The translations under genes were made by a program, and so were the position numbers. From assembly GCF_004078655.1 (NCBI RefSeq), contig NZ_RZNC01000003.1:496001-560000 (forward strand): 64,000 nucleotides of DNA, read 5' to 3'. Source of the stretch: Labedella populi (GTDB lineage: Bacteria; Actinomycetota; Actinomycetes; Actinomycetales; Microbacteriaceae). Position 1 is the stretch's first letter. Each line of letters opens with the position of its first letter. Under the pieces are notes generated by a model. The model saw only the letters and a list, made by a program, of their open reading frames with translations, ran no database searches and was not told the DNA's origin. Shown piece after piece: positions 10,636 through 21,023 of the stretch.

Positions 10636-11727
10636 CTACCGGCGCCGACCGCGGACGGCGCCGGAGGCCTCGTCGATGAGGTCGAGCATGCGGGCGTTCC
10701 CGTCGAGGGTGCCGGCGTGGCGCGACTGCACGGCCATGTCGTGCACGCGGACGTCGTCCTCGAGGAGGGGAAGCAGCACAGAGCTTACCCACGTCGGCTG
10801 GAAGTCCGCGTCGGCGACGAGGACCGCACCGCCGGCGTGAACGGAGTCGCTCGCGTTGTAGCGCTGTTCGCCATTCCCGACCGGATACGGGACGTAGACG
10901 GCGGGGATGCCGAGGGCACTCAACTCGCTGACGGTCGCCGCGCCGGCGCGCGAGACGGCGAAGTCGGCGACCGCGAGTGCGAGTTCCATCCGGTCGCAGT
11001 ACTCGACCACGTGGTAGTGCTCGAGGCCCGGGTCGGTGAACTCGCTCGACCGCCCGACGATGTGGACGATCTGCCATCCCCTCGCGATGAAGTCCGTCGC
11101 CGACTCCGAGATCGTCGTGTTGAGACGACGGGCCCCGAGGGAGCCTCCCGTCACGAGCAGCGTCTTCCGCGCGGGGTCGAGACCGAAGAACTCGATGCCC
11201 TCGGCGCGTGCGGCATCGCGCTCGATCGACTCGATCTCCCGTCGGAGCGGCATGCCGACGAAGCGGGAGTGCCGGAGCTTCGTGCCGTGGAAGGCGACGC
11301 CGACGTGACGGGTGTAGAGCACTCCGAGCCGGTTGGCGAGGCCGGGCTTCGCGTTGGCCTCGTGGATGATGAGCGGGAGCTTGGCGCGTCGCGCGGCGAC
11401 GTAGGCCGGAGCCGCAGCGTAGCCGCCGAAGCCCACGACGACGTCGACGCCGCGTCGGCGGATGATCTCCCCGGTCGTGGCGACCGCACGACGGAAGCGA
11501 CCACCGAACGAGAGGCTCGCGCCGTTGAGGCGGCGAGGGAACGGCAGCTTCGGGATCGTCTCGAGCTCGTAACCGCGCGCGGGCACCAGCCGCGCCTCGA
11601 GGCCTTCCGCGGTGCCGAGCACGATCACCGTCGCGTCGGGGTCGCGCGCCGTGAGTGCGTCCGCGACCGCGAGGAGCGGATTGACGTGACCGGCGGTGCC
11701 GCCGCCGGCGAAGAGATACGTGGTCAT
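10636..11727 (-). CDS. murG: UDP-GlcNAc:lipid I GlcNAc transferase MurG
   Basis: Membrane-associated GT28 glycosyltransferase that converts lipid I to lipid II on the inner face of the membrane. The 363-residue protein begins with the acceptor-binding [18 protein letters not shown] (residues 8-25). It also has [14 protein letters not shown] near residue 85 and the donor-side [19 protein letters not shown] near residue 270. The ATG at 11727 overlaps the ftsW stop as ATGA. The open frame continues far upstream antisense to nothing meaningful, so this internal start is clearly the right one. Confidence 0.96.
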   Translation of the reverse strand: MTTYLFAGGGTAGHVNPLLAVADALTARDPDATVIVLGTAEGLEARLVPARGYELETIPKLPFPRRLNGASLSFGGRFRRAVATTGEIIRRRGVDVVVGFGGYAAAPAYVAARRAKLPLIIHEANAKPGLANRLGVLYTRHVGVAFHGTKLRHSRFVGMPLRREIESIERDAARAEGIEFFGLDPARKTLLVTGGSLGARRLNTTISESATDFIARGWQIVHIVGRSSEFTDPGLEHYHVVEYCDRMELALAVADFAVSRAGAATVSELSALGIPAVYVPYPVGNGEQRYNASDSVHAGGAVLVADADFQPTWVSSVLLPLLEDDVRVHDMAVQSRHAGTLDGNARMLDLIDEASGAVRGRRR

Positions 11728-12986
11728 CGGAGAGTTCCTCTTCCTTGCTGGGCGAGCGACGCCCGCCCAGCCTCGTGGCGCGCGAACGACAAGACGATGC
11801 CGACGGCCATGAGTGATGTGATCAGTGCCGTGCCACCGGCGGAGATGAAGGGCAGGGGCACACCGAGGACGGGGAAGACCCGCAGAACGACGCCGATGTT
11901 GACGAAGGCCTGGCCGATGAGCCACATGAGGACCGCGCCCGTGGCGATGCGCACGAACGGGTCGGTGGACGCGCGGATGACGCGCAGGAGCGCGACCGCG
12001 AGAAGCACGAACATGAGCAGGAGCACGACGGCCCCGACGAGTCCGAGCTCCTCCCCCACGATCGCGAAGATGTAGTCGTTCGAGGCGGCGGGCAGCCAAT
12101 CCCACTTCTCGACGGAGTTGCCGAGGCCGACTCCGAAGAGACCGCCGTTCGCGAGCGCCCACGTGCCGTGGAGCGGCTGCCAGCAGACGCCCTCGTAGTC
12201 CGCGCATTCCGTGTCGATGAAGCTCAGCAGTCGGTTCATGCGGTTGGCGCTCGTCGCGACGGACGCGGCGGCGCCGATCCCCGCGAGAATCATGACCGGA
12301 AGCAGGATGCGCCACCGGACGCCGGCGAAATAGAGAGCCGCGAAGACGATCGACGCGAGGATCAACACGGTTCCGAGATCCCGACCCAGGAGGACGAGTC
12401 CGACCGCGAGGCCGCCGATCGGCACGACCGGGATGAGCGCGTGCTTCCAGTCGGACAACAGCTCCTGCTTCCGCGCGAGGACGAAAGCGAGCCACACCAC
12501 GAGCGCGAGCTTCACGAACTCCGACGGCTGCCCGCTGATCGATCCGACCGCGATCCAGTTCCTGTTGCCGTACTCGTCGATGCCGAGGGGAGTGAAGACG
12601 AGCGACTGCAGTCCGATCGCGAGGAAGATCGCCGGCCAGGCGACGCGCTTCCAGAACACGAGCGGCATGCGCGACATCACGAGCATGAGTGGGACACCGA
12701 CGAGCGCGTACGTCGCCTGCTTCCAGAAGCCCCCGAAGAAGCCGTTGTTGTCCGTCCACGACTCGATCGATGAGGACGACAGGACCATCACGAGCCCGAA
12801 GACGACGAGGAAGAGCGTCGTGCCGAGCAGCAGCAGGTAGTTGGAGGAATCGGCGAGAGCGAGTCGGCCGAGCGAGATCCGGGCGGAGGCCGGGCGGTCC
12901 TGGTCCCCCGCGGGACCACCCGCCGATCGAACGGAGGCCGGTCGCTCCGCGTCAGTCCGTCGTCGGTGGTGTGGTGGGGCGCTCAT
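11724..12986 (-). CDS. ftsW: SEDS-family septal glycosyltransferase FtsW
   Basis: Multi-pass membrane protein that polymerises lipid II at the septum together with FtsI. The 420-residue protein has a hydrophilic Arg-rich N-terminus (1-45) followed by about ten hydrophobic segments. The conserved GRDLGTVLIL, NDYIFAIVGEELGLVGA and VLGVPLPFISAGGTAL motifs are visible in order. The ATG at 12986 is preceded by GGGAGGAGAGG and lies inside the murD 3' end (35-base overlap). Longer upstream starts would run further into murD and lack a ribosome site. Confidence 0.95.
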   Translation of the reverse strand: MSAPPHHRRRTDAERPASVRSAGGPAGDQDRPASARISLGRLALADSSNYLLLLGTTLFLVVFGLVMVLSSSSIESWTDNNGFFGGFWKQATYALVGVPLMLVMSRMPLVFWKRVAWPAIFLAIGLQSLVFTPLGIDEYGNRNWIAVGSISGQPSEFVKLALVVWLAFVLARKQELLSDWKHALIPVVPIGGLAVGLVLLGRDLGTVLILASIVFAALYFAGVRWRILLPVMILAGIGAAASVATSANRMNRLLSFIDTECADYEGVCWQPLHGTWALANGGLFGVGLGNSVEKWDWLPAASNDYIFAIVGEELGLVGAVVLLLMFVLLAVALLRVIRASTDPFVRIATGAVLMWLIGQAFVNIGVVLRVFPVLGVPLPFISAGGTALITSLMAVGIVLSFARHEAGRASLAQQGRGTLR

Positions 12987-14490
12987 CGGCCTCTCCTCCC
13001 ACGAGATCGTCGACGGCGGCGGCGAAGAGTCGTCCGCGCTCCGCATAGTCGGTGAACTGGTCCATCGAAGCCGCTGCCGGGGCGAGGAGAACGGTGTCTC
13101 CGGCGGCCGCGACGCCACTCGCCGCCTCGACGGCGCGCAGCATCACGTCTCCAGTCTCGGCGGGCGAGACCTCGATGACGGGGACGTGTGACGCGTGTCG
13201 CTCGAACGCGGCGAGCACCGCCGTCCGGTCCTCCCCGATCACGACCGCTGCGCGGACGCGAGCTGCGTGCTTCTCGACGAGCCCCGCGATGTCGATCCCC
13301 TTCAGCAGACCGCCCACGATCCACACGACCGACCGGTACGCCGACAGGGAGGCGTCGGCGGCGTGCGCGTTGGTCGCCTTCGAGTCGTCGACCCAGGTGA
13401 TCCCGTCGACGACGGCGACGGTCTCGATCCGGTGGTGGTCGAGCGAAAAGACCTCGAGGGTGTCGCGGATCTGCTCGGGGGTGACCCCGACCGCCCGGAC
13501 GAGAGCGCTCGCGGCGAGGATGTTCGCGACGACGTGCGGCGCGGCCAGGCCACGAGCAGCCAATGCATCGATCGTCGTGAGCTCGAGGGCGCTGCTGGCG
13601 CGATCCTCGAGGAACGCGCGGTCGCACAGGATGCCGTCGACGATGCCGAGGTCGCTCGGACCGGGGACGTCGAGGCCGAAACCGATGGCGCGAGCACCCT
13701 CGACGACCTCGGCCTCCTCGACCATGCGTCGCGTCGCGAGGTCCGCACGGTTGTAGACGCACGCGACCCGGGTATTGGTGTAGACGCCGGCCTTCGCATC
13801 GCGATACGCCTCGGCGGACCCGTGCCACTCGAGGTGGTCGTCCGAGAGATTGAGGCACACGCTCGCGAGCGGCATCACGGGCTCGGGAGTCGACTGCCGC
13901 GCGAGATAGTGCAACTGATGACTCGAGAGCTCCACGACGAACACGTCGAATCCGCCGGGGTCGCGGACGGCGTCGAGGACGGGAACGCCGATGTTCCCGC
14001 ACGGCGCCGCCCGCAGGCCCGCTGTGACGAGCATCGAGGCCGTGAGCTGCACCGTGGTCGTCTTGCCGTTCGTCCCCGTGACGAGCAGCCATTCGGCCGG
14101 CGTGCCCACCTTGTCACGTACGCGCCAGGCGAGTTCGATGTCACCCCATACCGGCAGGGCCGCGTCCTCCGCCCATCGGACGAGGGGGTGGTGCGGAGGG
14201 TAGCCCGGCGAGACCACGACGAGATCAGCTCCGAACTCCTCGAGCTCGGCGGGGGCGCCGTCCGCTCCTCCCACGACGAGGCGGGCACCGATGACCTCGA
14301 GCAACCGCGTCCGGTCGGGATCCGCCTGCTCGGTGACGACGAGGACCTCGGCTCCGAGTTCCACGAGCGTGTCCGCGACGGAGAATCCGGTCGAGCCGAG
14401 CCCGAGGACGGCGACCCGCAGGCCCGTCCACTCGGCGTGCCAGCTCGTGAGCGATGCGAGCCGCGCTTCGCGGCCGACGGCATCCCTCAT
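12952..14490 (-). CDS. murD: UDP-MurNAc-L-alanine--D-glutamate ligase
   Basis: Adds D-Glu to the peptidoglycan precursor. The 512-residue protein has an N-terminal Rossmann segment ([17 protein letters not shown]), the P-loop [13 protein letters not shown] near residue 134, [11 protein letters not shown] near residue 215 and the C-terminal ligase domain with [17 protein letters not shown] near residue 345. The ATG at 14490 overlaps the mraY stop as ATGA; another in-frame ATG four codons earlier (14502) is possible. The C-terminus reads into the start of ftsW. Confidence 0.95.
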   Translation of the reverse strand: MRDAVGREARLASLTSWHAEWTGLRVAVLGLGSTGFSVADTLVELGAEVLVVTEQADPDRTRLLEVIGARLVVGGADGAPAELEEFGADLVVVSPGYPPHHPLVRWAEDAALPVWGDIELAWRVRDKVGTPAEWLLVTGTNGKTTTVQLTASMLVTAGLRAAPCGNIGVPVLDAVRDPGGFDVFVVELSSHQLHYLARQSTPEPVMPLASVCLNLSDDHLEWHGSAEAYRDAKAGVYTNTRVACVYNRADLATRRMVEEAEVVEGARAIGFGLDVPGPSDLGIVDGILCDRAFLEDRASSALELTTIDALAARGLAAPHVVANILAASALVRAVGVTPEQIRDTLEVFSLDHHRIETVAVVDGITWVDDSKATNAHAADASLSAYRSVVWIVGGLLKGIDIAGLVEKHAARVRAAVVIGEDRTAVLAAFERHASHVPVIEVSPAETGDVMLRAVEAASGVAAAGDTVLLAPAAASMDQFTDYAERGRLFAAAVDDLVGGEADERPTTPPTTD

Positions 14491-15578
14491 CGCAGGATCC
14501 ATTCGAGGTAGAACGTCCCGACGCCGGCTGCGACGAGCAGGCCGCCGATGATCCAGAACCGCGCGACGACCGTCACCTCCGCCCAGCCCTTGAGTTCGAA
14601 GTGGTGGTGGATCGGTGACATCAGGAAGATGCGCTTGCCGTGCGTGATCTTGAAGTACGCGCGCTGCACGATGACCGAACCCGTCTCGATGACGAAGAGA
14701 CCACCGATGAAGACGAGGAGGAGTTCCGTGTGGGTGAGGATCGCGAGGGCCGCGATGGCACCGCCGAGCGCGAGCGAGCCCGTGTCGCCGAGGAAGATCT
14801 GCGCCGGGGTCGTGTTCCACCAGAGGAAGCCGATGAGCGCGCCGACGATGGCGGCCGCGACGATCGCGAGCCCGAGCGGGTCGACGACGTCGTAGCACTT
14901 GTATGCGACGTCCTCGTTGACGATGCCGAAGCACGACTGGTTGGACTGCCAGAAGCCGATGACGACGTAGGAACCGATCGCGAAGATCGACGCCCCCGTC
15001 GCGAGGCCGTCGAGGCCGTCGGTGACGTTGACGCCGTTCGACGCCGCCGTGACGATGAGGGCGGTCCAGAGGAGGTAGAGCGCGACCCCGATCACGGAAC
15101 CGAACACGAGGAAGTCGAGCGGCAGATCCCGCACGAAGGAGACGGCGGTCGACGCGGGCGTGATGCCCTCGGGGTTCGGGAAGCTGATCGCGAGCACACC
15201 GAAGGCGGCGGCGACGATGAGCTGCCCGGCGACTTTCGCCCAGCCCCGGAGACCGAGCGATCGCTGCTTCCGCGTCTTGAGGAAGTCGTCGACGAATCCG
15301 ACGGCGCCGAGACCGACCATCATCACGAGCACCAGGAGCGCCGCGGTGCTGATGCGGTCTCCCGTGATGAGCATCGCCGTGAAGTACCCGAACAGCACGC
15401 CCAGAATGATGATGATCCCGCCCATCGTGGCGGTGCCCTTCTTCGCGTGGTGCGATTGGGGGCCGTCGTCGCGGATGAACTGACCCCAGCCGAGCCGTTT
15501 GAAGAGCCGGATGAAGAGGGGCGTGAGGAAGAGCGAGAATGCGAGCGCGAGGGCGCCGGCGGTGAGGAGTGCTACCAC
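14487..15578 (-). CDS. mraY: Phospho-MurNAc-pentapeptide translocase MraY
   Basis: Integral membrane enzyme that transfers phospho-MurNAc-pentapeptide to undecaprenyl phosphate, making lipid I. The 363-residue protein has about ten transmembrane helices and the family motifs [17 protein letters not shown] (near residue 38), [12 protein letters not shown] (about 190), [12 protein letters not shown] (about 255) and the HHH-type [13 protein letters not shown] near residue 322. The GTG start overlaps the murF stop by 7 bases. Confidence 0.96.
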   Translation of the reverse strand: MVALLTAGALALAFSLFLTPLFIRLFKRLGWGQFIRDDGPQSHHAKKGTATMGGIIIILGVLFGYFTAMLITGDRISTAALLVLVMMVGLGAVGFVDDFLKTRKQRSLGLRGWAKVAGQLIVAAAFGVLAISFPNPEGITPASTAVSFVRDLPLDFLVFGSVIGVALYLLWTALIVTAASNGVNVTDGLDGLATGASIFAIGSYVVIGFWQSNQSCFGIVNEDVAYKCYDVVDPLGLAIVAAAIVGALIGFLWWNTTPAQIFLGDTGSLALGGAIAALAILTHTELLLVFIGGLFVIETGSVIVQRAYFKITHGKRIFLMSPIHHHFELKGWAEVTVVARFWIIGGLLVAAGVGTFYLEWILR

Positions 15579-16984
15579 GAGAACAATTCTCCCAGTCGAT
15601 CGCCGAGATGACGGAGACCCGCCGAGTTGGAGGACTTCACGAGCACCGTGTCACCCGAGCGCAATTCACCTTCGAGGTAGGCGAACGCCTCGTCGGCCGT
15701 CTCCACGAAGACCGATTCACCGTCCCAGGATCCCTCGTTGATCGCCGAGATGTGCAGCCGCCGCGCATCGCGGCCCACGACGACGAGACGGTCGACGCGC
15801 AACCGCACCGCGAGGAGCCCGATGCGGTCGTGCTCGTCACCCGCCAACTCGCCGAGCTCCGCCATGGTTCCGAGCACGGCGACCCGACGGCCGTCCGGTG
15901 GAGTCACGAGGGCGAGCGTCTTGAGCGCCGCGGCCATGGAGTCGGGACTCGCGTTGTAGGCGTCGTTGATGATCGTGACGTCGTCTCGGCCCCCGAGGAC
16001 CTCCATGCGCCAGCGCTCCGCCCGAGTGACGGTCTCGAGCCGCTCGACGATCTCGTCGATCGGTACGCCGAGCTCGGTCGCGACCGCGACGGCCGCGAGA
16101 GCGTTCGAGACGTGGTGCTCCCCGAGGACCTTGAAGTGGACCGGGCGGCTCTCGCCCGATGGCAGCGTCACGGTGAAGCGCGTTCCCGTCCGGTCCGCCT
16201 CGACGTCGGTCGCCCGCACGTCAGCGGTGCCGTCGAGTCCGAACCAGACCACTCGAGCCGCCGTGAGGTCGGCCATCGCCGCGACGCGCTCGTCGTCGCG
16301 GTTGAGGACGGCGACGGCCGTCGACGGGAGCGTCGTGACCATCGCCGACTTCTCGGCGAAGGTGGACTCGATGCCGCCGAAGCCGCCGGCGTGGGCGAGC
16401 CCCACCTTGAGCACGACGCCGATGTCGGGCGTCGCCATGGCCACGAGGCGGGCGATCTGCCCGCGGCCGGAAGCGCCCATCTCGGAAACGAGGAACTCCG
16501 TTCGCGCGGTGACGCGCAGCATGGTCGTCGGCGCTCCGACGGCGTTGTTGAACGAGTTCTTCGGGGCGACCGTCTCGCCCCGGGGAGCCAGGATCGCCGC
16601 GAGGAGGTTCTTCGTCGTCGTCTTCCCGTTGGAGCCCGTGATGCCGACGACACGGAGAGCGCCGCGGTCGCGCACCGCTGCGACCACGTGGGCCGCGAGT
16701 GCGCCGAGCGCCGTGACGGCATCGGCGACGACCACCTGGCTGATCTCCTCGTCGACCTCGTGCTCGACGATCGCGAGCCGGGCGCCGCGCTCGGCCGCGA
16801 CACCGACGAAGTTGTGGCCGTCGGTCGTCTCACCGGGCTTCGCGACGAAGATCCCGCCGGCTTCGATCTCACGGGAATCGGTCTCCACGTAGCCGTCGAC
16901 GACGTCGGTCGCCGCGGCGTCTCCTCGGAGCGCGAGCCGCCCCGACAGGACGCTCGCGATCTCCTCGAGAGTCATGCTGATCAC
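15572..16984 (-). CDS. murF: UDP-MurNAc-tripeptide--D-alanyl-D-alanine ligase
   Basis: Adds the D-Ala-D-Ala dipeptide to the precursor. The 470-residue protein has the Mur ligase P-loop [15 protein letters not shown] near residue 112, [15 protein letters not shown] near residue 140 and the [11 protein letters not shown] motif near residue 338 that is typical of MurF. The GTG at 16984 (protein [10 protein letters not shown]) is kept over the ATG at 16975 because family members begin with a similar extension. It follows ftsI by 46 bases; murE, which normally lies between them in actinobacteria, is not present. Confidence 0.95.
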   Translation of the reverse strand: MISMTLEEIASVLSGRLALRGDAAATDVVDGYVETDSREIEAGGIFVAKPGETTDGHNFVGVAAERGARLAIVEHEVDEEISQVVVADAVTALGALAAHVVAAVRDRGALRVVGITGSNGKTTTKNLLAAILAPRGETVAPKNSFNNAVGAPTTMLRVTARTEFLVSEMGASGRGQIARLVAMATPDIGVVLKVGLAHAGGFGGIESTFAEKSAMVTTLPSTAVAVLNRDDERVAAMADLTAARVVWFGLDGTADVRATDVEADRTGTRFTVTLPSGESRPVHFKVLGEHHVSNALAAVAVATELGVPIDEIVERLETVTRAERWRMEVLGGRDDVTIINDAYNASPDSMAAALKTLALVTPPDGRRVAVLGTMAELGELAGDEHDRIGLLAVRLRVDRLVVVGRDARRLHISAINEGSWDGESVFVETADEAFAYLEGELRSGDTVLVKSSNSAGLRHLGDRLGELFSW

Positions 16985-17030
16985 CGGTCGGTCCTCCTCG
17001 ATCGGCTCGGCGCGGACCTCGCGCGGAGCA

Positions 17031-18809
17031 TCAGTAGGTCGTCGGCAGGTCGGGCGACGGTTCGGTCGACGGTTCGATCCGGTACGTCTTGAGCACCTGG
17101 GTCATGATCTGTTGGAACGTCGGAGCCGCGGCTGCCGAAGATCTGATCTTAGTCGGGTTCGAGATGTGCACCGAGACGACGTACTCGGGGTCCTCCGCCG
17201 GGGCCATGCCCGTCATCGACACCACGTACGTGTCTTTGAGGCCTCCCGAGCCGTCGCCCTGCTCGGCCGTTCCCGACTTCGCGGCGACGCGGTAGCCCGG
17301 AATCTGCAGGGTGTCGCCGAAGTGTCCATCCGTCACGACGCTCTCGAGCATCTGCACGACCTCGTCGGCGGCCTGCTCCGAGACGACGCGCTTCTCACTC
17401 GCGCTCGGCACGTCGGTGATGCTGCCGTCGTCGTGCTCGCATCCCTCGATGAGGGACGGTGCCACCTGGACGCCTCCGTTCGCGAGCGCCTGGTACGCGC
17501 TCGCGATCTGGATGGGCGTGGCCGAGAGGCCCTGACCGAACATCGTCGCGTAGTAGGTCTGGTTGTCCCAGACATCCGGCTGGGACAGGATGCCGCCGGA
17601 CTCGGCGTCGAACCCCACCGCCGTGACGTCTCCGATCCCGAACTTCTTCAAGTAGTCGTACCGCTGCTGCGGGGTGAGGGCCTCGCCCATCTGGGAGATC
17701 CCGGTGTTGGAAGACTCCGCGAGGACTCCCGTGAGGGTGAGCTTCATCGGTCCGTGCGGGATCGAGTCCTTGATGCGCGCCCCGTTGTCGGGGTAGAACC
17801 AGCCATCGGCCACGACCTTCGACTCCGGCGTCGCGAGCCCCGCGTCGATGAGCATCGCCGCCGTCAGCGCCTTGAACGTCGAGCCCGGCTCGAACGGTGC
17901 CGTGAACGAGAGCGCCTGCCGGTAGTACTCGTCGATGCCACCGACGTTGCCGGGGTCGACCGACGGGTACTGAGCCACCGCACGGATCTTTCCGGTCTTC
18001 GCGTCCATGATCGTGACGGTGCCCGAGTCGCCACCCGTCGCAATGACCTGCTCAGCGATCCGCTGCTGCGCGAACCACTGGAGGTCCCGGTCGATCGTGA
18101 GCTTCAGGGTGCCGCCGTTCTTCGCGTCGACGATCGTCTGGGTCGTGCCCGGGAGGATGACACCGTCCTTGCCCTTCTTGAAGGTCTGCGTCCCGTTGAT
18201 CGAGGCGAGGCAGTCGTTCTGCGCTTGTTCGAGCCCCTGGAGCGGAGTGCCGTCGGAGCCGACGAAGCCGATCACGTTGCCGCCGACCGCGCCGTTGGGG
18301 TAGATGCGGCCGGGGTGCTTCTGCGAGCCCACCCACGGGATCTTGAGCGCCCTCACGGCTTGGAAGTCGTCGACGTCGAGGGTCTTCGCGGCGACGGCGT
18401 AACGGGACTCGGGGTTCACCGCGAGGGCGTCGGCGATGAGGGCCTGGATCTCCGCTCCCGTGCTCCCCGTGATGGCTCCGATCTCCGCGGCGGCTTGCTC
18501 GACGCTCACCGTCACGGAGGCCCCGCCGTCATCCGTGCGGGTGAATGGCTTCGCGTTGAGCGGGTCGAGCACGATGTCGTAGCGTGTCACGCTCCCGGCG
18601 AGGACATTGCCGTTGGTGTCGACGATCTCGCCGCGCGCGCCATAGACGGTGGACTGGTCGGCCGTCTTCGAGGCCGCGACCGCGCGGAGTTGATCGGCCT
18701 GGACGACCTGGATGTCGACGAGTCTCACGATGAACGCTCCGACGACGGCGAGCACGCACACGATGGCGAGGGCCATGCGCCGCCGACTCGACCGGTTGTG
18801 GTGGGGCAC
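17031..18809 (-). CDS. ftsI: Septal transpeptidase FtsI / penicillin-binding protein 3 class
   Basis: Class B penicillin-binding protein that cross-links septal peptidoglycan, partner of FtsW. The 592-residue protein has a short basic cytoplasmic tail, one transmembrane helix (about 12-32), a dimerisation domain (about 45-230) and a transpeptidase domain with the three active-site motifs in order: STFK (EPGSTFKAL, about residue 307), SSN (AESSNTGIS, about 363) and KSGT (AAKSGTAEQ, about 508). The tail after residue 575 is Pro/Ser/Glu-rich. The ATG at 18809 follows the ftsL stop by 29 bases. Confidence 0.95.
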   Translation of the reverse strand: MPHHNRSSRRRMALAIVCVLAVVGAFIVRLVDIQVVQADQLRAVAASKTADQSTVYGARGEIVDTNGNVLAGSVTRYDIVLDPLNAKPFTRTDDGGASVTVSVEQAAAEIGAITGSTGAEIQALIADALAVNPESRYAVAAKTLDVDDFQAVRALKIPWVGSQKHPGRIYPNGAVGGNVIGFVGSDGTPLQGLEQAQNDCLASINGTQTFKKGKDGVILPGTTQTIVDAKNGGTLKLTIDRDLQWFAQQRIAEQVIATGGDSGTVTIMDAKTGKIRAVAQYPSVDPGNVGGIDEYYRQALSFTAPFEPGSTFKALTAAMLIDAGLATPESKVVADGWFYPDNGARIKDSIPHGPMKLTLTGVLAESSNTGISQMGEALTPQQRYDYLKKFGIGDVTAVGFDAESGGILSQPDVWDNQTYYATMFGQGLSATPIQIASAYQALANGGVQVAPSLIEGCEHDDGSITDVPSASEKRVVSEQAADEVVQMLESVVTDGHFGDTLQIPGYRVAAKSGTAEQGDGSGGLKDTYVVSMTGMAPAEDPEYVVSVHISNPTKIRSSAAAAPTFQQIMTQVLKTYRIEPSTEPSPDLPTTY

Positions 18810-18838
18810 TGGAGATCCTTCCCGTTCCGTCTCGCGGC

Positions 18839-19408
18839 TCAGTGGGTCTTGGGCGAGGGCAGTCCGTCGTCGAAGGTTACGGGCGTCGGTGCGACATCCT
18901 CGGCAGGCGCGCCCTCCTCCTCGAGTGCCGGTGCATTCGAGGCCGCGAGGGCGTCGGCTGCGGAGTTCCCGACGACGTCCGAGGGTCCGAGCGGGATGGA
19001 CGATGCCGCTCCTGCTTCACCGGGCTGTCCGAGGACGGCCCCGTCGGAGAGGCGCAGGTATGCGGGCGACGAATTGATGACCATCCCGAGGTCGTGGGCG
19101 GCCGACGCGACGTACTGGGGTGAGGAGAGCGTCTCGAGCTGCTCACCGAGGGACTCCTTCTGCCAGCCCAACTCGGTGATCTGCGTCCGGAGGCTCGACA
19201 CCTCGTACGCTCCGTGACTCAACGCCACGCTCATGAGCAATTGCGCGATGAGGATGGCTCCGACTCCGCCGACTGTCCACAGGGCGTACGACAGTTTCGG
19301 GCGGCTCTTGCGTGCTTCGCGTGCGGGGACGGCGGTGAGCGGAGGCCGCGTGGGCGTACGGCGCCGATCAGGAGCGGTCGTCGGTCGTGCAATCGCCGGT
19401 GAGCTCAT
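18839..19408 (-). CDS. ftsL: FtsL-like septum protein
   Basis: Small bitopic membrane protein in the position of ftsL between rsmH and ftsI. The 189 residues comprise a basic Pro-rich cytoplasmic region (1-40), one transmembrane helix (about 42-63), and a short periplasmic coiled-coil-prone stretch (about 68-95) followed by [16 protein letters not shown], characteristic of FtsL/DivIC proteins. A long Ala/Pro/Glu-rich C-terminal extension follows. It likely forms a complex with FtsQ and a FtsB/DivIC protein encoded elsewhere. ATG overlaps the rsmH stop as ATGA. Confidence 0.87.
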   Translation of the reverse strand: MSSPAIARPTTAPDRRRTPTRPPLTAVPAREARKSRPKLSYALWTVGGVGAILIAQLLMSVALSHGAYEVSSLRTQITELGWQKESLGEQLETLSSPQYVASAAHDLGMVINSSPAYLRLSDGAVLGQPGEAGAASSIPLGPSDVVGNSAADALAASNAPALEEEGAPAEDVAPTPVTFDDGLPSPKTH

Positions 19409-20358
19409 GATCTCCCCCTCGTTCGTTCGGCGGCCCGCAGACGGACCGGTGTGGCGCGCGGATTGCGCGCGCGTTCCTCATCACTCGCGATCTCGGCGCC
19501 CCGGGTGAGGAGCCGGAACTCCGGTCGATGCTCGGGAAGCTCGACGGGCAGCCCGGGAGGCGCTGTCGACGTCGTGACCGCCTGGAGTGCGCGCTTGACG
19601 ATCCGGTCCTCGAGCGACTGGTACGACATCACGACGATGCGACCGCCCACCGCGACGGCGTCGAGGGCGTCGGGGATCGCGTTCTCGAGCACGCTCAACT
19701 CGCTGTTCACCTCGATGCGGAGGGCTTGGAAGACGCGCTTCGCGGGATGTCCCGCCCGTGACAGAGCGGCGGGTGTCGCGTCCTGGAGGATCGCGACGAG
19801 CCGTTCCGACGTCTCGATGGGAGCCAGCGCGCGCTCGCGGACGATGCGCTGCGCGTAGCGCGCGGCGAGCCGTTCCTCGCCGTACACGTGGAAGATCCGA
19901 CGCAACTGAGCCTCGTCGTAGGTCGCGATGACGTCGGCCGCTGTGCGCCCGACGGTCTGGTCCATCCGCATGTCGAGCGGAGCGTTCCGCGAATACGCGA
20001 AGCCGCGCTCCGACCGGTCGAGCTGCACCGAGGAGACGCCGAGGTCGAACAGGATCCCGTCGACGGAGTCGAGGCCGAGGGAGTCGACGGCCTCGCCGAT
20101 GCCGTCGTACACGGTGTGGACGAGGTCGAGCCGATCCGAGAACCGCGCCAAGCGGTCGCGGGCGATCGTGAGCGCGTCGGTGTCGCGATCGAGACCGATG
20201 AGGTGCAGTTCCGGGAAGCGCTCGAGCATCGCCTCGGCGTGCCCGCCCATCCCGAGAGTCGCATCGACGACGACGCGACGCCCTGTCCCGATGGCGGGGG
20301 CGAGGAGCTCGATGCAGCGCTCGAGGAGCACGGGGGTGTGGAGGTCGCGGGGTTCCAT
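19405..20358 (-). CDS. rsmH: 16S rRNA (cytosine-1402-N4)-methyltransferase
   Basis: Methylates N4 of C1402 in 16S rRNA using SAM (formerly MraW). The 317-residue protein begins with [13 protein letters not shown], has the SAM-binding [14 protein letters not shown] near residue 32, [10 protein letters not shown] near residue 110 and [14 protein letters not shown] near residue 220, all conserved in the family. The ATG at 20358 is the only start consistent with the family N-terminus. The frame stays open upstream through mraZ, but that is a shadow. Confidence 0.97.
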   Translation of the reverse strand: MEPRDLHTPVLLERCIELLAPAIGTGRRVVVDATLGMGGHAEAMLERFPELHLIGLDRDTDALTIARDRLARFSDRLDLVHTVYDGIGEAVDSLGLDSVDGILFDLGVSSVQLDRSERGFAYSRNAPLDMRMDQTVGRTAADVIATYDEAQLRRIFHVYGEERLAARYAQRIVRERALAPIETSERLVAILQDATPAALSRAGHPAKRVFQALRIEVNSELSVLENAIPDALDAVAVGGRIVVMSYQSLEDRIVKRALQAVTTSTAPPGLPVELPEHRPEFRLLTRGAEIASDEERARNPRATPVRLRAAERTRGRS

Positions 20359-20374
20359 GATGTCGGGCCGGGCT

Positions 20375-20454
20375 CCTGTGGTCTGATCCCCATCCGTTTG
20401 ACCTGGCTCCGGGGAAGTGGAGTCAGGGCCGACGGCTGGGAGTCGGACCACAGG
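20375..20454 (-). promoter_or_regulatory. Structured spacer between mraZ and rsmH
   Basis: The 98-base mraZ-rsmH gap contains a 9-base perfect inverted repeat, CCTGTGGTC (20375-20383) and GACCACAGG (20446-20454). It extends to 12 matches of 14. Inside lies a 5-base stem CCGAC/GTCGG and a weaker TGAC/GTCA pairing. In the transcript this could fold as a closed multi-branch structure just before the rsmH start. It may be an attenuator or RNA-processing site; no U-run is present. Confidence 0.4.
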
Positions 20455-20456
20455 TG

Positions 20457-20888
20457 CTAGAAGAGTCCCGGGATCACCTCCTCCGCCGTTTCGGAGAACG
20501 CCGCTTCCTGCTCGGCGAGATAGGTCTCCCATGCCGCGGCGTCCCAGATCTCGGCCCGGGTACCGGCGCCGATGACGACGAGATCGCGGTCGAGCGACGC
20601 GTAGGAGCGAAGAGAGCCGGGGATGGTGACGCGGTGCTGCTTGTCCGGCGTCTCCGCGGATGCCCCCGAGAGGAAGACACGCAGGTAGTCGCGCGCTTGC
20701 TTGCTCGTCACGGGAGCCTGGCGGATCTTCTCGTGGAGCGCCTCGAACTCGCGTGTGCTGAACACGTAGATGCAGTTCTCCTGCCCTCGCGTCATGACCA
20801 CACCCCCTGCGAGCTCGTCCCGGAACTTGGCCGGCAGGATGATGCGCCCTTTGTCGTCGAGCTTGGGGGCGTAGGTGCCGAGGAACAT
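20457..20888 (-). CDS. mraZ: MraZ, transcriptional regulator of the dcw cluster
   Basis: DNA-binding protein of the AbrB-like fold that assembles into a ring and represses its own operon by binding short direct repeats. The 143-residue protein has two MraZ repeats with the expected motifs: [16 protein letters not shown] (about residues 11-26) and [18 protein letters not shown] (about 81-98). The ATG has AGGGGGTG upstream. Three GTGGA boxes spaced exactly 10 bases apart lie 40-64 bases upstream (20928-20952), matching the kind of operator used by MraZ in other bacteria. Confidence 0.96.
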   Translation of the reverse strand: MFLGTYAPKLDDKGRIILPAKFRDELAGGVVMTRGQENCIYVFSTREFEALHEKIRQAPVTSKQARDYLRVFLSGASAETPDKQHRVTIPGSLRSYASLDRDLVVIGAGTRAEIWDAAAWETYLAEQEAAFSETAEEVIPGLF

Positions 20889-20927
20889 GGCGCACCCCCT
20901 GTCAGATCCGGCCGATCTCTGAATGCC

Positions 20928-20952
20928 TCCACTTTACTCCACATCCATCCAC
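20928..20952 (-). promoter_or_regulatory. MraZ operator: three GTGGA repeats with 10-bp period
   Basis: On the minus strand the pentamer GTGGA occurs at 20952-20948, 20942-20938 and 20932-20928, each starting 10 bases after the last. A TAGGTT -10-like box sits at 20959-20954, so the repeats would cover the transcription start and early leader. MraZ proteins in other bacteria bind TGGG-type repeats with 5-base spacers (about 10-bp period), so repression by the adjacent mraZ product is expected. Confidence 0.75.
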
Positions 20953-21023
20953 AAACCTACGAAATACTCGTCGGTTGCCCCGATATGGGGGTGAGGTCCC
21001 GCGTGATTACAGGCCACGACGCG

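Noticed and set aside
12987-13118. N-terminal extension of FtsW
   Set aside because: The extra residues overlap murD deeply, lack a ribosome site, and do not look like FtsW; the ATG at 12986 has a strong ribosome site.
16974-19217. 747-residue plus-strand frame
   Set aside because: Antisense to ftsI and ftsL, which carry clear motifs; shadow of GC bias.
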